Positions 1-7,956 of a DNA stretch of 64,000 nt are shown one piece after another. Positions within the stretch are counted from its first letter, which is position 1. Each line of letters opens with the position of its first letter. The notes under the pieces are model-generated. The model saw only the letters and a program-made list of their open reading frames with translations, ran no database searches and was not told the DNA's origin. Location of the stretch: contig CACZYC010000001.1 of NCBI GenBank assembly GCA_902785365.1, positions 186,001 to 250,000 of the forward strand, in the 5' to 3' direction. Position numbers and translations under genes: made by a program. Source of the stretch: an uncultured Ruminococcus sp. (GTDB lineage Bacteria > Bacillota > Clostridia > Oscillospirales > Acutalibacteraceae).

Positions 1-548
1 CGAAAAATATAACGACAATCTCTGATTACGCGTTCTCAAATACTGCTTTACAAAGTGTTGAACTATTTGTAGGACTTACATCAATCGGAGACTACAGCTT
101 TAACGGATGTTCGTCTTTATCAAGTGTAGTTCTTCCGAACGGGATTGTGTCAATAGGGGAGTCCGCATTCTATAACGACACCGCTCTGACTTCTATTTAT
201 ATTCCCGCTTCCGTAAGCTCAATCGGAGCTAACGCTTTTGCTCCTATGGCTTTTGACGGCGGAACACTCACATTAGACTGCTATGATGGCACATATGCCG
301 CGACGTACGCTTACAATAATTTCCTTAACTATTCGGGTGATACACTTGTTAAGGGTGATGCCAACAACGACGGCGAAGTCAATATCAGAGATGTAACATA
401 TATCCAACTCTACCGCGCGGGGCTCTATCATATCCCTGACGACGTCAAAACAATCGACAGGGTAGATGTTACCGGAGACTATGAAGTTACTATCAGAGAC
501 GCTACTAAAATTCAGATGTACAGAGCTCAGTTGATTGACTCTCTTTGA
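1..548 (+). CDS. LRR (BspA-like) surface protein with C-terminal dockerin, 5' partial
   Basis: The reading frame is open from base 3, so the gene begins upstream of the window; a GTG at 147 is internal, because the sequence before it codes for more repeats of the same kind. The N-terminal part holds LRR_5 (BspA-like) repeats with the recurrent pattern L-x-S-I-x-x-x-A-F. The last ~65 residues form a type I dockerin with two calcium-loop repeats (GDANNDGEVNIRD and DVTGDYEVTIRD) followed by amphipathic helices. Dockerins bind cohesins of scaffoldins, so this is probably an extracellular or surface-bound component of a cellulosome- or amylosome-like complex. The ligand of the LRR part is unknown. 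A rho-independent terminator follows directly. Confidence 0.85.
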   Translation, partial: KNITTISDYAFSNTALQSVELFVGLTSIGDYSFNGCSSLSSVVLPNGIVSIGESAFYNDTALTSIYIPASVSSIGANAFAPMAFDGGTLTLDCYDGTYAATYAYNNFLNYSGDTLVKGDANNDGEVNIRDVTYIQLYRAGLYHIPDDVKTIDRVDVTGDYEVTIRDATKIQMYRAQLIDSL

Positions 549-560
549 TGATAAAGATTT

Positions 561-589
561 AAAAGCAACCCTCGCGGTTGCTTTTTTTT
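561..589 (+). terminator. Rho-independent terminator of the LRR-dockerin gene
   Basis: Perfect 7-bp stem AGCAACC / GGTTGCT (564-570 with 576-582), 5-nt loop, then a run of eight T. It separates the dockerin gene from the PqqD operon. Confidence 0.85.
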
Positions 590-641
590 GTGCTTTGGTG
601 TATACTTATTCTGTATCATTATGAAAATATAGAGGTATGTT

Positions 642-908
642 ATGAAAGTAAAATCAGATTTTGTTTTGCGTAAAATCTCGGACTCATATGTGGTTGTTCC
701 CGTTGGTGACTCAGTAGTGGATTTCAGCGGTCTTATCAACCTCAACGAAAGCGGAGCTATACTCTTTAAGCTTTTACAGAAAGGCGCCGAGGAGACTGAC
801 CTTGTTGACGCTTTGCTCAATGAGTATAATGTTGACCGTGAAGTTGCCGAAGCTGACGTAAAGAAATTTGTGGCAAAAGTAAAGGATGCTGACATTCTTG
901 AACAGTAA
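642..908 (+). CDS. PqqD family protein (RiPP recognition element-like)
   Basis: 88 residues with the PqqD-like pattern: an N-terminal beta strand (FVLRKISDSYVVVPVG), the signature INLNESGAILFKLL, and a helical C-terminal half with alternating acidic residues (LVDALLNEYNVDREVAEADVKKFVAKV). PqqD domains bind leader peptides and present them to maturation enzymes. In lasso peptide and some other RiPP clusters a stand-alone PqqD protein works with a protease and an ABC exporter. It is the first gene of a tight four-gene run with an S26 peptidase, an ABC transporter and a nucleotidyltransferase. No precursor peptide or modifying enzyme was found next to it, so the substrate is unknown. Confidence 0.8.
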   Translation: MKVKSDFVLRKISDSYVVVPVGDSVVDFSGLINLNESGAILFKLLQKGAEETDLVDALLNEYNVDREVAEADVKKFVAKVKDADILEQ

Positions 909-1359
909 AAATATAGATATAAAAGAGTTAGTTATTCTGATGAAGGAACAGCTCGACGAAGGCAAAAACGTGTCGTTCGTGCCCCGAGGACAGAGTATGC
1001 TGCCTATGCTCAGGGGCGGCGAGGATATGATTATCCTCAAAAAACCCGAGGGCAGACTGCATCTTTTTGACGTTGCTATGTATTACCGCAAGGATATAGG
1101 CTCCTATGTTGTTCACAGGGTTGTAGGCTTTAAAAAGGACAAGACCTATGTTATGCTCGGGGATAATAACTTCCAGAAAGAATACGGCATCACCGACGAT
1201 GATGTTATAGGAGTTGTTATAAGCTATTATCATAAGGGTAAAATGCGCAGTGTGAACAGCATACCATATAGTGTTTATTGTAACTTCTGGTTTTATACTC
1301 GCCCGATAAGAAGCTTATGGATAAGAGCAAAAATGAGTTTATCTAAAAGGATAGGTTAG
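886..1359 (+). CDS. S24/S26-type signal peptidase-like protease
   Basis: The core resembles the S24/S26 serine peptidase fold. FVPRGQSMLPMLRGGEDMI carries the Ser of an S-M-x-P motif, and YRKDIGSYVVHRVVGF followed by YVMLGDNN resembles box D of signal peptidase I. No clear N-terminal transmembrane anchor is visible; a short hydrophobic aromatic stretch lies near the C-terminus. The gene overlaps pqqD. The ATG at 886 has its purine run directly abutting it; a TTG at 898 (AAAGGA 11 nt upstream) or the ATG at 940 are alternative starts. Similar proteins sit beside PqqD genes in other Clostridia, where a role in cutting an exported peptide leader has been guessed. That role is inference here. Confidence 0.75.
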   Translation: MLTFLNSKNIDIKELVILMKEQLDEGKNVSFVPRGQSMLPMLRGGEDMIILKKPEGRLHLFDVAMYYRKDIGSYVVHRVVGFKKDKTYVMLGDNNFQKEYGITDDDVIGVVISYYHKGKMRSVNSIPYSVYCNFWFYTRPIRSLWIRAKMSLSKRIG

Positions 1360-1376
1360 ATTTGGAGAAAGAAAAA

Positions 1377-3080
1377 ATGTCTCAGTCTTACCTGAGAGAA
1401 CTGAGAAACTTTGACAAAAAAACCACTTTGTGGATTATAAATAACGCAAAGCCTCAGCTTTTGAGCATTATAGCGCTCGCTGTGCTCAATGGCTTAGCCG
1501 CGTACGCGGGCGTGGCGATGGCTCAGCTCGCGCGCGAAATTGTAGACGCGGCGGCGTATAAAAGGGACATGAATCAAGTCATTTTCTTCGCCGTTATGCT
1601 TGTGCTGCTTACAGGAGCTCAGATCGGTGTGAGTATTGCGCTGAGAGTCACTTCATTTAACGTGAACACAAAGATGGAAATCGGCATAAAACAGCGTCTG
1701 TTTGACACTATGATACGCAAAGACTACGCCAAGGTTACTTCGTACCACACCGGTGAGATGATGAACCGTATTACAAGCGATGTGCTCGTAATAACAAGCG
1801 CGGTTGTTAATATTGTGCCTAACGTCACGTTCTTCCTTGTTAAGCTTATTGGTATACTTGTCATTCTGTTTTCGATTGACTGGCGTTTCGCGATAGTTTT
1901 TGTTATCGGCGCGGTTATTGTTTTCACGTTTATGCTTGTGTTCAAAGGTAAGCTCAAGCATTTACACAAAAGATCTCAGGAGACCGACGGAAAAACCCGC
2001 AGCTTTATGCAGGAGTCACTTTCGAGCCTTCTGGTCATTAAAGTGTTCAACAAATACAAGAGAATATCCGACGAAGCCGACAAGCTTCAATGGGAGAATT
2101 TTAAAATAAGGCGCAAGCGCAACTATATTTCTATCGGTGCGTCTATGGGATTTTCTATTGTATTTATCGCCGCGTATATGTACGGACTTGTATGGGGTTC
2201 ATTTATGATTCTCAGCGGCGCAATCACATACGGTATTCTGACGGAGATTTTGTCTCTTGTGTCCCAGATTCAGTCCCCTGTACAAGGTCTGACTTCGATT
2301 CTTCCGCAGTATTACCAGGCGCTGGCTTCCGCCGAGCGTATTATAGAGATTGAGGAGTTCCCCGAGGAACACCAGCTCGACGAAAACAAGAACTACGATG
2401 TCAAAAAACTCTATGAGCAGCTTGATTCAATTGAGTTTGATAATATTACATTCAGTTATGACCGCGATACTGTCCTCGAAAATACAAGCCTGAGTATAAA
2501 GAAGGGCGATTTTGTTGTAATTACAGGTATATCGGGAATAGGAAAAAGTACGCTCACAAAGCTTCTTCTTGATGTTTTCCCCGTTAATGAGGGCGAAATC
2601 TACCTGAAGCTTAATGACGGCAAAAAGGTGATGGTCGACAGGAACATACGCAATATGTTCGCCTATGTGCCTCAGGGTAATTTCCTGCTCTCGGGGACAA
2701 TCCGTGAGAACATTTCTTTTGTTCGTCCCGAGGCAACCGACGAGGAGATAATGGAAGCGGCTAAAAGTGCCTGCGCCGACTTTATTGACGAACTGCCCGA
2801 AGGTCTTGACACACTCCTCGGAGAAAAGGGTATGGGACTTTCCGAAGGACAGGTTCAGCGCGTAGCCATAGCCAGAGCGATACTTTGTAACGCTCCTATG
2901 ATTATTCTTGATGAGGCTACCTCCGCGCTTGATGAGGCAACCGAGATTCGTCTGCTCAGGAATATCGAAAACTTTAAGAATAAGACTTGTATTCTTATCT
3001 CTCACAAAAAAGCCGCTAACCAGGTTTGCAACAAAGAGGTAAGAATTGAGGACAAAAAGATAATTGTAAAGGATATCTGA
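1377..3080 (+). CDS. ABC exporter, fused permease and ATPase
   Basis: 567 residues: an N-terminal six-helix ABC transporter membrane domain (about residues 25-310) and a C-terminal ATPase. Walker A is GISGIGKST (Lys390), the signature is LSEGQ, Walker B is MIILDEATSALD (Asp512-Glu513), and a switch His lies in LISHKK. This half-transporter layout matches lipid or peptide exporters of the MsbA/LagD type, working as a dimer; no C39 protease domain is present. The ATG at 1377 is chosen because GGAG lies 9 nt upstream; a TTG at 1362 is a weaker option. It is the third gene of the PqqD operon, and with the separate S26 protease it could export a processed peptide. Confidence 0.9.
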   Translation: MSQSYLRELRNFDKKTTLWIINNAKPQLLSIIALAVLNGLAAYAGVAMAQLAREIVDAAAYKRDMNQVIFFAVMLVLLTGAQIGVSIALRVTSFNVNTKMEIGIKQRLFDTMIRKDYAKVTSYHTGEMMNRITSDVLVITSAVVNIVPNVTFFLVKLIGILVILFSIDWRFAIVFVIGAVIVFTFMLVFKGKLKHLHKRSQETDGKTRSFMQESLSSLLVIKVFNKYKRISDEADKLQWENFKIRRKRNYISIGASMGFSIVFIAAYMYGLVWGSFMILSGAITYGILTEILSLVSQIQSPVQGLTSILPQYYQALASAERIIEIEEFPEEHQLDENKNYDVKKLYEQLDSIEFDNITFSYDRDTVLENTSLSIKKGDFVVITGISGIGKSTLTKLLLDVFPVNEGEIYLKLNDGKKVMVDRNIRNMFAYVPQGNFLLSGTIRENISFVRPEATDEEIMEAAKSACADFIDELPEGLDTLLGEKGMGLSEGQVQRVAIARAILCNAPMIILDEATSALDEATEIRLLRNIENFKNKTCILISHKKAANQVCNKEVRIEDKKIIVKDI

Positions 3081-3081
3081 T

Positions 3082-4236
3082 ATGGCGATTAAGCTTTCCC
3101 AAAGCCAAAAACAACGGTATATTTCCTTTATTGATTTGCTCGCTTCCGTATTGAACGGAACAGAGCCTCCAAAGCTGCCCGAAGGGTTTGACTGGGAGTA
3201 TTTTTGTCGTTACGCGCAGCGTAATTCTGTGGCTAATATATTGGCGTACAGTATGGATAAAGTCAATCTCAAACCTTCCGATACTGTTTATAAGGTTCTG
3301 GAGAACGACAGAAGATATCACATCATTAAGGAAACGTCTCAGCTTGTCGATATCGAAAAGGTCATAGAGCGTCTTGAAAAAGCTCAGATAAAAAACACCT
3401 TGTTAAAAGGCTATTTTATGAAACAGCTATATCCCCAAAGCGATTTTCGGACGATGTCCGACATTGATATGCTGGCTCATAAAAAGAACTTTAAAAAGAT
3501 TGACAGCATTTTTAAAGACCTCGGTTTCACTAAAAAAGAGTTAATTAAAAGCGAGGAAATTCATTACGTCAAAGGGCTTTTGTATTGTGAGGTTCATTCT
3601 GATATTAACGAGGAATTGAGCAACTACTATGACAACGTCTGGGATAATGTAGAGCTCAGGGAAGGCTATTCATACTCTTATCGGATGAAACCCGAGGATT
3701 TCTATATCTATATTGTTTATCACGCCGCTAAGCATTTCTCCTTGGGAGGGATAGGCATACGAATGGTTATGGATGTGTATGTGTGCCTTCAAGCGTATAA
3801 AAATCTTGATTTTGAGTATATAACCTCCGAGCTGAAAAAGGCGGGCATTGCTGAATTTGAGACAGCTTTTCGCGCCATAGCGCTCAACTGGTTTTCTGAC
3901 GAAAAAACCGTGATAAACAGTTTCGGTGAGTTTATTCTTTACTGTTCAACATTCGGAGCGCGCGAGATATACTTTTATCAGGACAGCAAACGTACTGAGA
4001 GATTCTACTGGCTGAAGCAGGTGTTTGTCCCGTATAACAGACTTAAACACAAATATTCGTATCTTGAAAAAGCTCCTGTTCTGCTTCCTTTTTCATGGGG
4101 ACAGTATTGGTTTACAAGGCTTTTTGTTCATCGGGATTTGAACTTAAGGGAAGGTTTCTCCGACCGAAAAAAGAACCTTGAGGGAGAGGACGCCGAGTTT
4201 GTCACCGAGCTTATGAACGAGCTGAAAATAAATTAA
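3082..4236 (+). CDS. Uncharacterised nucleotidyltransferase family protein (NTP_transf_5-like)
   Basis: 384 residues. The segment KGYFMKQLYPQSDFRTMSDIDMLAH holds the S-D-I-D-x-L pattern of polymerase-beta-type nucleotidyltransferases, with a family-typical histidine pair in YHAAKHFSLGG. This resembles the NTP_transf_5 family, whose members occur in several lasso-peptide and other RiPP clusters, where some tailor a peptide or its carrier. The start is one base after the ABC gene stop, with AAAGGA as ribosome site, so translation is probably coupled. What it transfers here, and to what, cannot be told from the sequence. Confidence 0.75.
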   Translation: MAIKLSQSQKQRYISFIDLLASVLNGTEPPKLPEGFDWEYFCRYAQRNSVANILAYSMDKVNLKPSDTVYKVLENDRRYHIIKETSQLVDIEKVIERLEKAQIKNTLLKGYFMKQLYPQSDFRTMSDIDMLAHKKNFKKIDSIFKDLGFTKKELIKSEEIHYVKGLLYCEVHSDINEELSNYYDNVWDNVELREGYSYSYRMKPEDFYIYIVYHAAKHFSLGGIGIRMVMDVYVCLQAYKNLDFEYITSELKKAGIAEFETAFRAIALNWFSDEKTVINSFGEFILYCSTFGAREIYFYQDSKRTERFYWLKQVFVPYNRLKHKYSYLEKAPVLLPFSWGQYWFTRLFVHRDLNLREGFSDRKKNLEGEDAEFVTELMNELKIN

Positions 4237-4266
4237 GCGATGAGATTTTTCTCATCGCTCTTTTTT
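4236..4266. terminator. Terminator between the PqqD operon and the MscS gene
   Basis: Ten-bp stem AGCGATGAGA / TCTCATCGCT followed by a T run on the plus strand. A-rich sequence on the other side would also serve the convergent MscS-type gene. Confidence 0.8.
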
Positions 4267-4282
4267 ATGTAAAAAATTTTAA

Positions 4283-5086
4283 TTATTTCAGGTGTACGTC
4301 AAGCTGATTGAACGGAATGACTAAATCGTTGGCTTCAAGGTCTTTCTTTATGTTTTCCGTAAGGCTGTAATACACTTTCCAGTAATCTTTAAAGTTAACC
4401 CAGCACCTCGCGACTACCTCTATCGAGCTTTCCTGGTAGCTCTCAAGCCGCACAACAGGGGTGAATTTTTCGATATCAAGTATTACATTATCTGTTTTCT
4501 TCATCCTGTCTACCACTATTTCCTTGACTTTGTCAAAGTCCGCCTCATACGAGATAGGAATGAAAATCTGAACTCTCATTTCAGGGTTGGTGGTGTAATT
4601 AGTAACTTTAGTGGTAGTGATGTTGCTGTTTGGGATAATAACGTTTGTGTCGTCATATGTGCGCATATATGTATGCATCAGGTCGATTTTTTCAACAAAG
4701 CCTTTGTGGTCGTCAAACTCTATGAAATCATCGGTTTTAAACGGGTGTGTGAAAAGTATCACTACTCCGCTTGCAATGTCAGACAAACTGTCCTTCAGCG
4801 CAAGTGCAAAGCCCGCCGCGACAGCCGAGAAGCCGGCAATAATACCTGTTGTGGAAATATCCAGATTCGACAGGGCGCTGATAGCGATAATAACATAACA
4901 CACTATTCGTATTATTCGCTTGAAAAAGTTTATAAGCGATACGTCTACATGGGTTTTCATCATAGCCTTTCCGAAAAGATAAGCTATCAGGCGTGCCGCA
5001 AAGAAACCTAATACAACAATTAATAATGATCCGCCGATTTTAAGCAAAAAAACAGATCCTATATCCCAGAACTTGGTTATATTCAT
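4283..5086 (-). CDS. Small-conductance mechanosensitive channel, MscS family
   Basis: About 267 residues. Three N-terminal transmembrane helices are followed by the family's glycine/alanine-rich pore helix (GIIAGFSAVAAGFALALKDSLSDIASGVVIL), the beta domain motif HPFKTDDFIEF with DDHKGFVEKI, and TYDDTNVIIPNSNI, then the cytosolic alpha/beta vestibule. These channels open under membrane tension and release solutes during hypo-osmotic shock. The start at 5086 is chosen because GAGGTG lies 6 nt upstream; eleven extra upstream codons lack a site. A good promoter lies at 5105-5133. Confidence 0.92.
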   Translation of the reverse strand: MNITKFWDIGSVFLLKIGGSLLIVVLGFFAARLIAYLFGKAMMKTHVDVSLINFFKRIIRIVCYVIIAISALSNLDISTTGIIAGFSAVAAGFALALKDSLSDIASGVVILFTHPFKTDDFIEFDDHKGFVEKIDLMHTYMRTYDDTNVIIPNSNITTTKVTNYTTNPEMRVQIFIPISYEADFDKVKEIVVDRMKKTDNVILDIEKFTPVVRLESYQESSIEVVARCWVNFKDYWKVYYSLTENIKKDLEANDLVIPFNQLDVHLK

Positions 5087-5104
5087 AGTTATCACCTCAG
5101 CTTT

Positions 5105-5133
5105 ATTATAAAACAACAAAAGGTGTTTGTAAA
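5105..5133 (-). promoter_or_regulatory. Promoter of the MscS-type gene
   Basis: On the minus strand TTTACA, 17-nt spacer, TATAAT; the -10 lies about 18 nt before the start codon. Confidence 0.75.
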
Positions 5134-5165
5134 CATTCTTTATACAATATTATATTTTGTAAAAA

Positions 5166-5191
5166 TAGCAGGCTCATTTCTGAGCCTGCCT
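5166..5191 (-). terminator. Terminator of the dockerin protease gene
   Basis: Nine-bp stem GCAGGCTCA / TGAGCCTGC (5168-5176 with 5181-5189). On the minus strand it is followed by CTATTTTTA, so it ends the protease transcript. Confidence 0.75.
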
Positions 5192-5200
5192 GTGTTTTGC

Positions 5201-6799
5201 TTAATACCCTGTCGCCAATCTGATCTGAATTGCCGTGGCGTCGTTTATGTTGACAACTCCGTCCGAGTTGAAGTCCGCGTTTTCACGTTGATAATCAGCG
5301 AGATCAGGGATTTTATTTACCAGATGCAATTGTATGAAAGTTACATCATTAATATCAATCTTTTCGTCAATATTGACGTCGCCCTTTATATCGTTTTTGG
5401 TTTTCTTGTTTGTGACGGCTTTGATAACGAAAGTAGCGCCTATGTCATCGTTCAACTCATTAAGATAATAATCTTTTAAATCGACGAGCTGACCGTTGTA
5501 TTCAATAAAAGATTCGCCGTATTTGCTTTCGTTGAGGAAGATCATTTCCTGAGTATCTTCACTTCTGAGCCATTCACACACACCCAATCCGCATTGTGTT
5601 CCTGTGTTTGATGTGTCAATTTCGACAGCGATTGCCGCTTTTTTGGAAGCCACCATAACATCCTCAAAGTCATCGCAGATGTACCCGCGGTAGTCAGTTG
5701 TGCCTTCGCTGAGCTTCATCCATTTTGAACGGTTCTGAGTGGGTTTGTCTCCGTCGTCAAGAGGAACGTAGTATATGTTATAATCAGCGCCCGCGGACAA
5801 TGTTTCAAATACAACTTTATCAAGGGTGTTGCCGTGCGTAGAGAAATCAAAGACATTGAAAAAAGTCTGTTTTTCAGCGCTCTCTTGCTGGAATTCGTAT
5901 GTCGCGCCGAATTCCTCGTTTTGATATAAGTGGTCGTTGTCATTTATTTGCTGGTATTTTTCTATGCTGAACCCTTCATCAAAATAATCCGGGTTGAGCA
6001 GAAAATAGTCTTCATAAGAAATCCAGAAATAGCCGCCCAGGCTGTTGTAATCTCCCCAACTGTTTTTACAGAACCAAGCGCCGTCATTTTCGGGCATGCC
6101 GCAACCTGTGAAATTTTCTTTGCTGTATTCATCATCCCAGCCTATTATGGAAATAGAGTGCCCAGAAATAGAGGTGGTTGCTTTTTCAGGCAGGTAGAAC
6201 GAACAGCTATCCTCGCTTTTGCCCAGACTGTTGTCGTTGTAGTTAGCTGTTACCGCTCCTGTCCTCATTACAGCCCGTTTGATTTCGTCCCGTTCATTTT
6301 TGTTATAAAGACTCACAGAGGTGGTTCCGTAGCGGGGGACGGGGTCTTCTTCAGTATCGGGACCTGACCAGCTTGTGAAAAAGCCCGTAGCTATCGAGGT
6401 GTAACCTCCGTTTAAAATCTCTCTTTGCCAGCCCAGTCCGTTATCGCGAACGCTTCCCCAAACGTCAAGGGTGTCAACATTGAGGTCGCCGTAAAAAAGA
6501 TTATCCTTGAGCAGAAGTGTTTCATATGTGGACAAAGAGGAATAAGCCCAGCACCTTAGTCCGACTTGACTTTTGACCGTGGTGGTATAGCCCAAATCTC
6601 TTGAGCTGTATCTTACGGGAAGGTTATCTCCGTCGGAATCGGTTTGTTGGGTTTGCTTGTTTTGGCTTGTTTCATTATCAGGATGTTTATCAACTGTCGT
6701 TCCGTATTTATTTACGACAGCGGCGTTTGCCGAGAATCCCGACAGTGTCATTAAGCTTATTATTAAAATTGTGGTGAAGATAATAATATGCTTTTTCAT
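5201..6799 (-). CDS. Secreted papain-family (C1) protease with lectin-like domain and dockerin
   Basis: 532 residues from ATG 6799. A signal peptide (about 1-26, ending SANA) is followed by a C1 peptidase domain with the full catalytic set: Gln78 (oxyanion hole), Cys83 in GLRCWAYSS, His214 in ISGHSISIIGWDD, Asn246 in FCKNSWGD. Residues ~310-450 resemble the lectin-like domain found after bacterial C1 peptidases. The end is a dockerin (GDVNIDEKIDINDV and DFNSDGVVNINDA). It should be exported and docked on a scaffoldin, where it may cut substrate proteins or process complex partners. The start is supported by the signal peptide; the 14 codons upstream would spoil it. The promoter is so close that the mRNA appears leaderless. 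Confidence 0.9.
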   Translation of the reverse strand: MKKHIIIFTTILIISLMTLSGFSANAAVVNKYGTTVDKHPDNETSQNKQTQQTDSDGDNLPVRYSSRDLGYTTTVKSQVGLRCWAYSSLSTYETLLLKDNLFYGDLNVDTLDVWGSVRDNGLGWQREILNGGYTSIATGFFTSWSGPDTEEDPVPRYGTTSVSLYNKNERDEIKRAVMRTGAVTANYNDNSLGKSEDSCSFYLPEKATTSISGHSISIIGWDDEYSKENFTGCGMPENDGAWFCKNSWGDYNSLGGYFWISYEDYFLLNPDYFDEGFSIEKYQQINDNDHLYQNEEFGATYEFQQESAEKQTFFNVFDFSTHGNTLDKVVFETLSAGADYNIYYVPLDDGDKPTQNRSKWMKLSEGTTDYRGYICDDFEDVMVASKKAAIAVEIDTSNTGTQCGLGVCEWLRSEDTQEMIFLNESKYGESFIEYNGQLVDLKDYYLNELNDDIGATFVIKAVTNKKTKNDIKGDVNIDEKIDINDVTFIQLHLVNKIPDLADYQRENADFNSDGVVNINDATAIQIRLATGY

Positions 6800-6805
6800 A
6801 CTTTT

Positions 6806-6834
6806 ATTATACCAGTAAAGAAATATAATGTAAA
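6806..6834 (-). promoter_or_regulatory. Promoter of the dockerin protease, apparently leaderless
   Basis: On the minus strand TTTACA, 17-nt spacer, TATAAT. Only six bases (AAAAGT) separate the -10 from the ATG at 6799, so transcription should start at or beside the A of the start codon. Confidence 0.7.
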
Positions 6835-6907
6835 CCCCCATATTATGTATAAAAATGGCATTTTATACAATAATAATCGCAGATAAAACAGAAAGGCTTT
6901 GTGGTAT

Positions 6908-7792
6908 ATGGAACGTAGAACAGACCTTGCCGTTGAGGCGCGTGAACTTGCGGGTGAGGATATCAGCGGAGTTGAGTTTATAAAACGTGAAGAAAGCGGT
7001 ATGGAAATATCGCGAATGACTGTAAAAAACCACGACGCGGGAATCAAATTGAAGAAGGAAATAGGCACATATATTACCATAGACGTGCCCGCTATGACGG
7101 ATAACTATTTGAGCACGGATGAAAGAATTCTTACAATCGGCAAAGAGATACGCAGATTGCTGCCTGTGAACGGTCTGGTGCTTGTTTGCGGGCTTGGAAA
7201 TGTTGAGATAACTCCCGACGCTTTGGGCCCTAAGAGCGTGTCCAGAGTGCTCGCTACACGCCATATTACAGGTGAGCTTGCGCGCAGTACGGGGCTTGAC
7301 AGCCTGCGTCCTGTCGCTGTGCTCAGCACAGGAGTAACAGGCCAGACAGGTATAGAAACTTTTGAGTATATTGAGAGCATAGTTGCCAAGGTGCGCCCCA
7401 ACGCTGTTGTTGTTATTGACGCGCTTGCATCCAGAAGGCTCGAAAGACTCGGTTGTACGCTGCAAATCAGCGATACGGGTATTTCTCCCGGTTCAGGTGT
7501 GAGAAACCATCGCAAAAGCATTAACAGGGAGTCCGTCGGTGTGCCTGTTATTTCGCTCGGAGTTCCGACGGTTGTTGACGCTGTTACGCTTGTTTGTGAC
7601 GCGCTCGGCGTCACAGACGCAAAAACTTACGAACAGCTCAGAGCGTCCCTTTCTCCCGATAACCGTTCTATGGTGGTAACGCCCAAGGAAATAGATTTAT
7701 TGATTGACAGGGCAAGCAGACTGATTTCCATGTCTTTAAACTGCGCCCTCCAGGAAAATGTCGAGCCTTCGGTTCTTGAAAGTCTTATGTGA
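6908..7792 (+). CDS. gpr: GPR endopeptidase (germination protease)
   Basis: 294 residues from ATG 6908 (AAAGG 11 nt upstream; a TTG at 6899 is too close to that site). It matches GPR along its length: RTDLAVEARE at the N-terminus, where the zymogen is processed, then GLGNVEITPDALGP, VIDALASR and GTPTVVDAVT-like segments. GPR is made as a zymogen in the forespore and degrades the small acid-soluble spore proteins at germination. It lies next to spoIIP, as in many spore-forming Firmicutes, and is good evidence that the organism makes spores. Confidence 0.95.
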   Translation: MERRTDLAVEARELAGEDISGVEFIKREESGMEISRMTVKNHDAGIKLKKEIGTYITIDVPAMTDNYLSTDERILTIGKEIRRLLPVNGLVLVCGLGNVEITPDALGPKSVSRVLATRHITGELARSTGLDSLRPVAVLSTGVTGQTGIETFEYIESIVAKVRPNAVVVIDALASRRLERLGCTLQISDTGISPGSGVRNHRKSINRESVGVPVISLGVPTVVDAVTLVCDALGVTDAKTYEQLRASLSPDNRSMVVTPKEIDLLIDRASRLISMSLNCALQENVEPSVLESLM

Positions 7793-7841
7793 ATAATCTG
7801 ATTGCCGACTGAATATATTTTATAACAAATCGAATAATGCC

Positions 7842-7920
7842 CCGCCTCGATTGGCGGCGGTCATCATCTAATTCAGGAGGGGACACAACCCCTTCCTGAA
7901 TTGGCGACGCTGCGCGTCGC
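7842..7920. repeat. Three consecutive hairpins between gpr and spoIIP
   Basis: Stem 1 is CCGCC / GGCGG (7842-7846, 7853-7857). Stem 2 is a long arm pair, AATTCAGGAGGGG with CCCCTTCCTGAATT (7870-7882, 7889-7902, one bulged T). Stem 3 is GCGACG / CGTCGC (7904-7909, 7915-7920). No T run follows, so this is not an ordinary terminator. It could be a REP-like repeat or an RNA processing site in a gpr-spoIIP transcript. Confidence 0.6.
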
Positions 7921-7956
7921 TTGCTTTGAAGATATAAAAAACAGGAAGGTGATAAT

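Noticed and set aside
2427..3005. Minus-strand open frame of 192 codons opposite the ABC transporter ATPase
   Set aside because: Antisense shadow; no ribosome site and no recognisable protein features.
4236..5086. A precursor peptide gene for the PqqD operon downstream of it
   Set aside because: The next gene is a convergent MscS channel after a terminator. No short ORF with a ribosome site was found between 548 and 642 or between 4236 and 4283.
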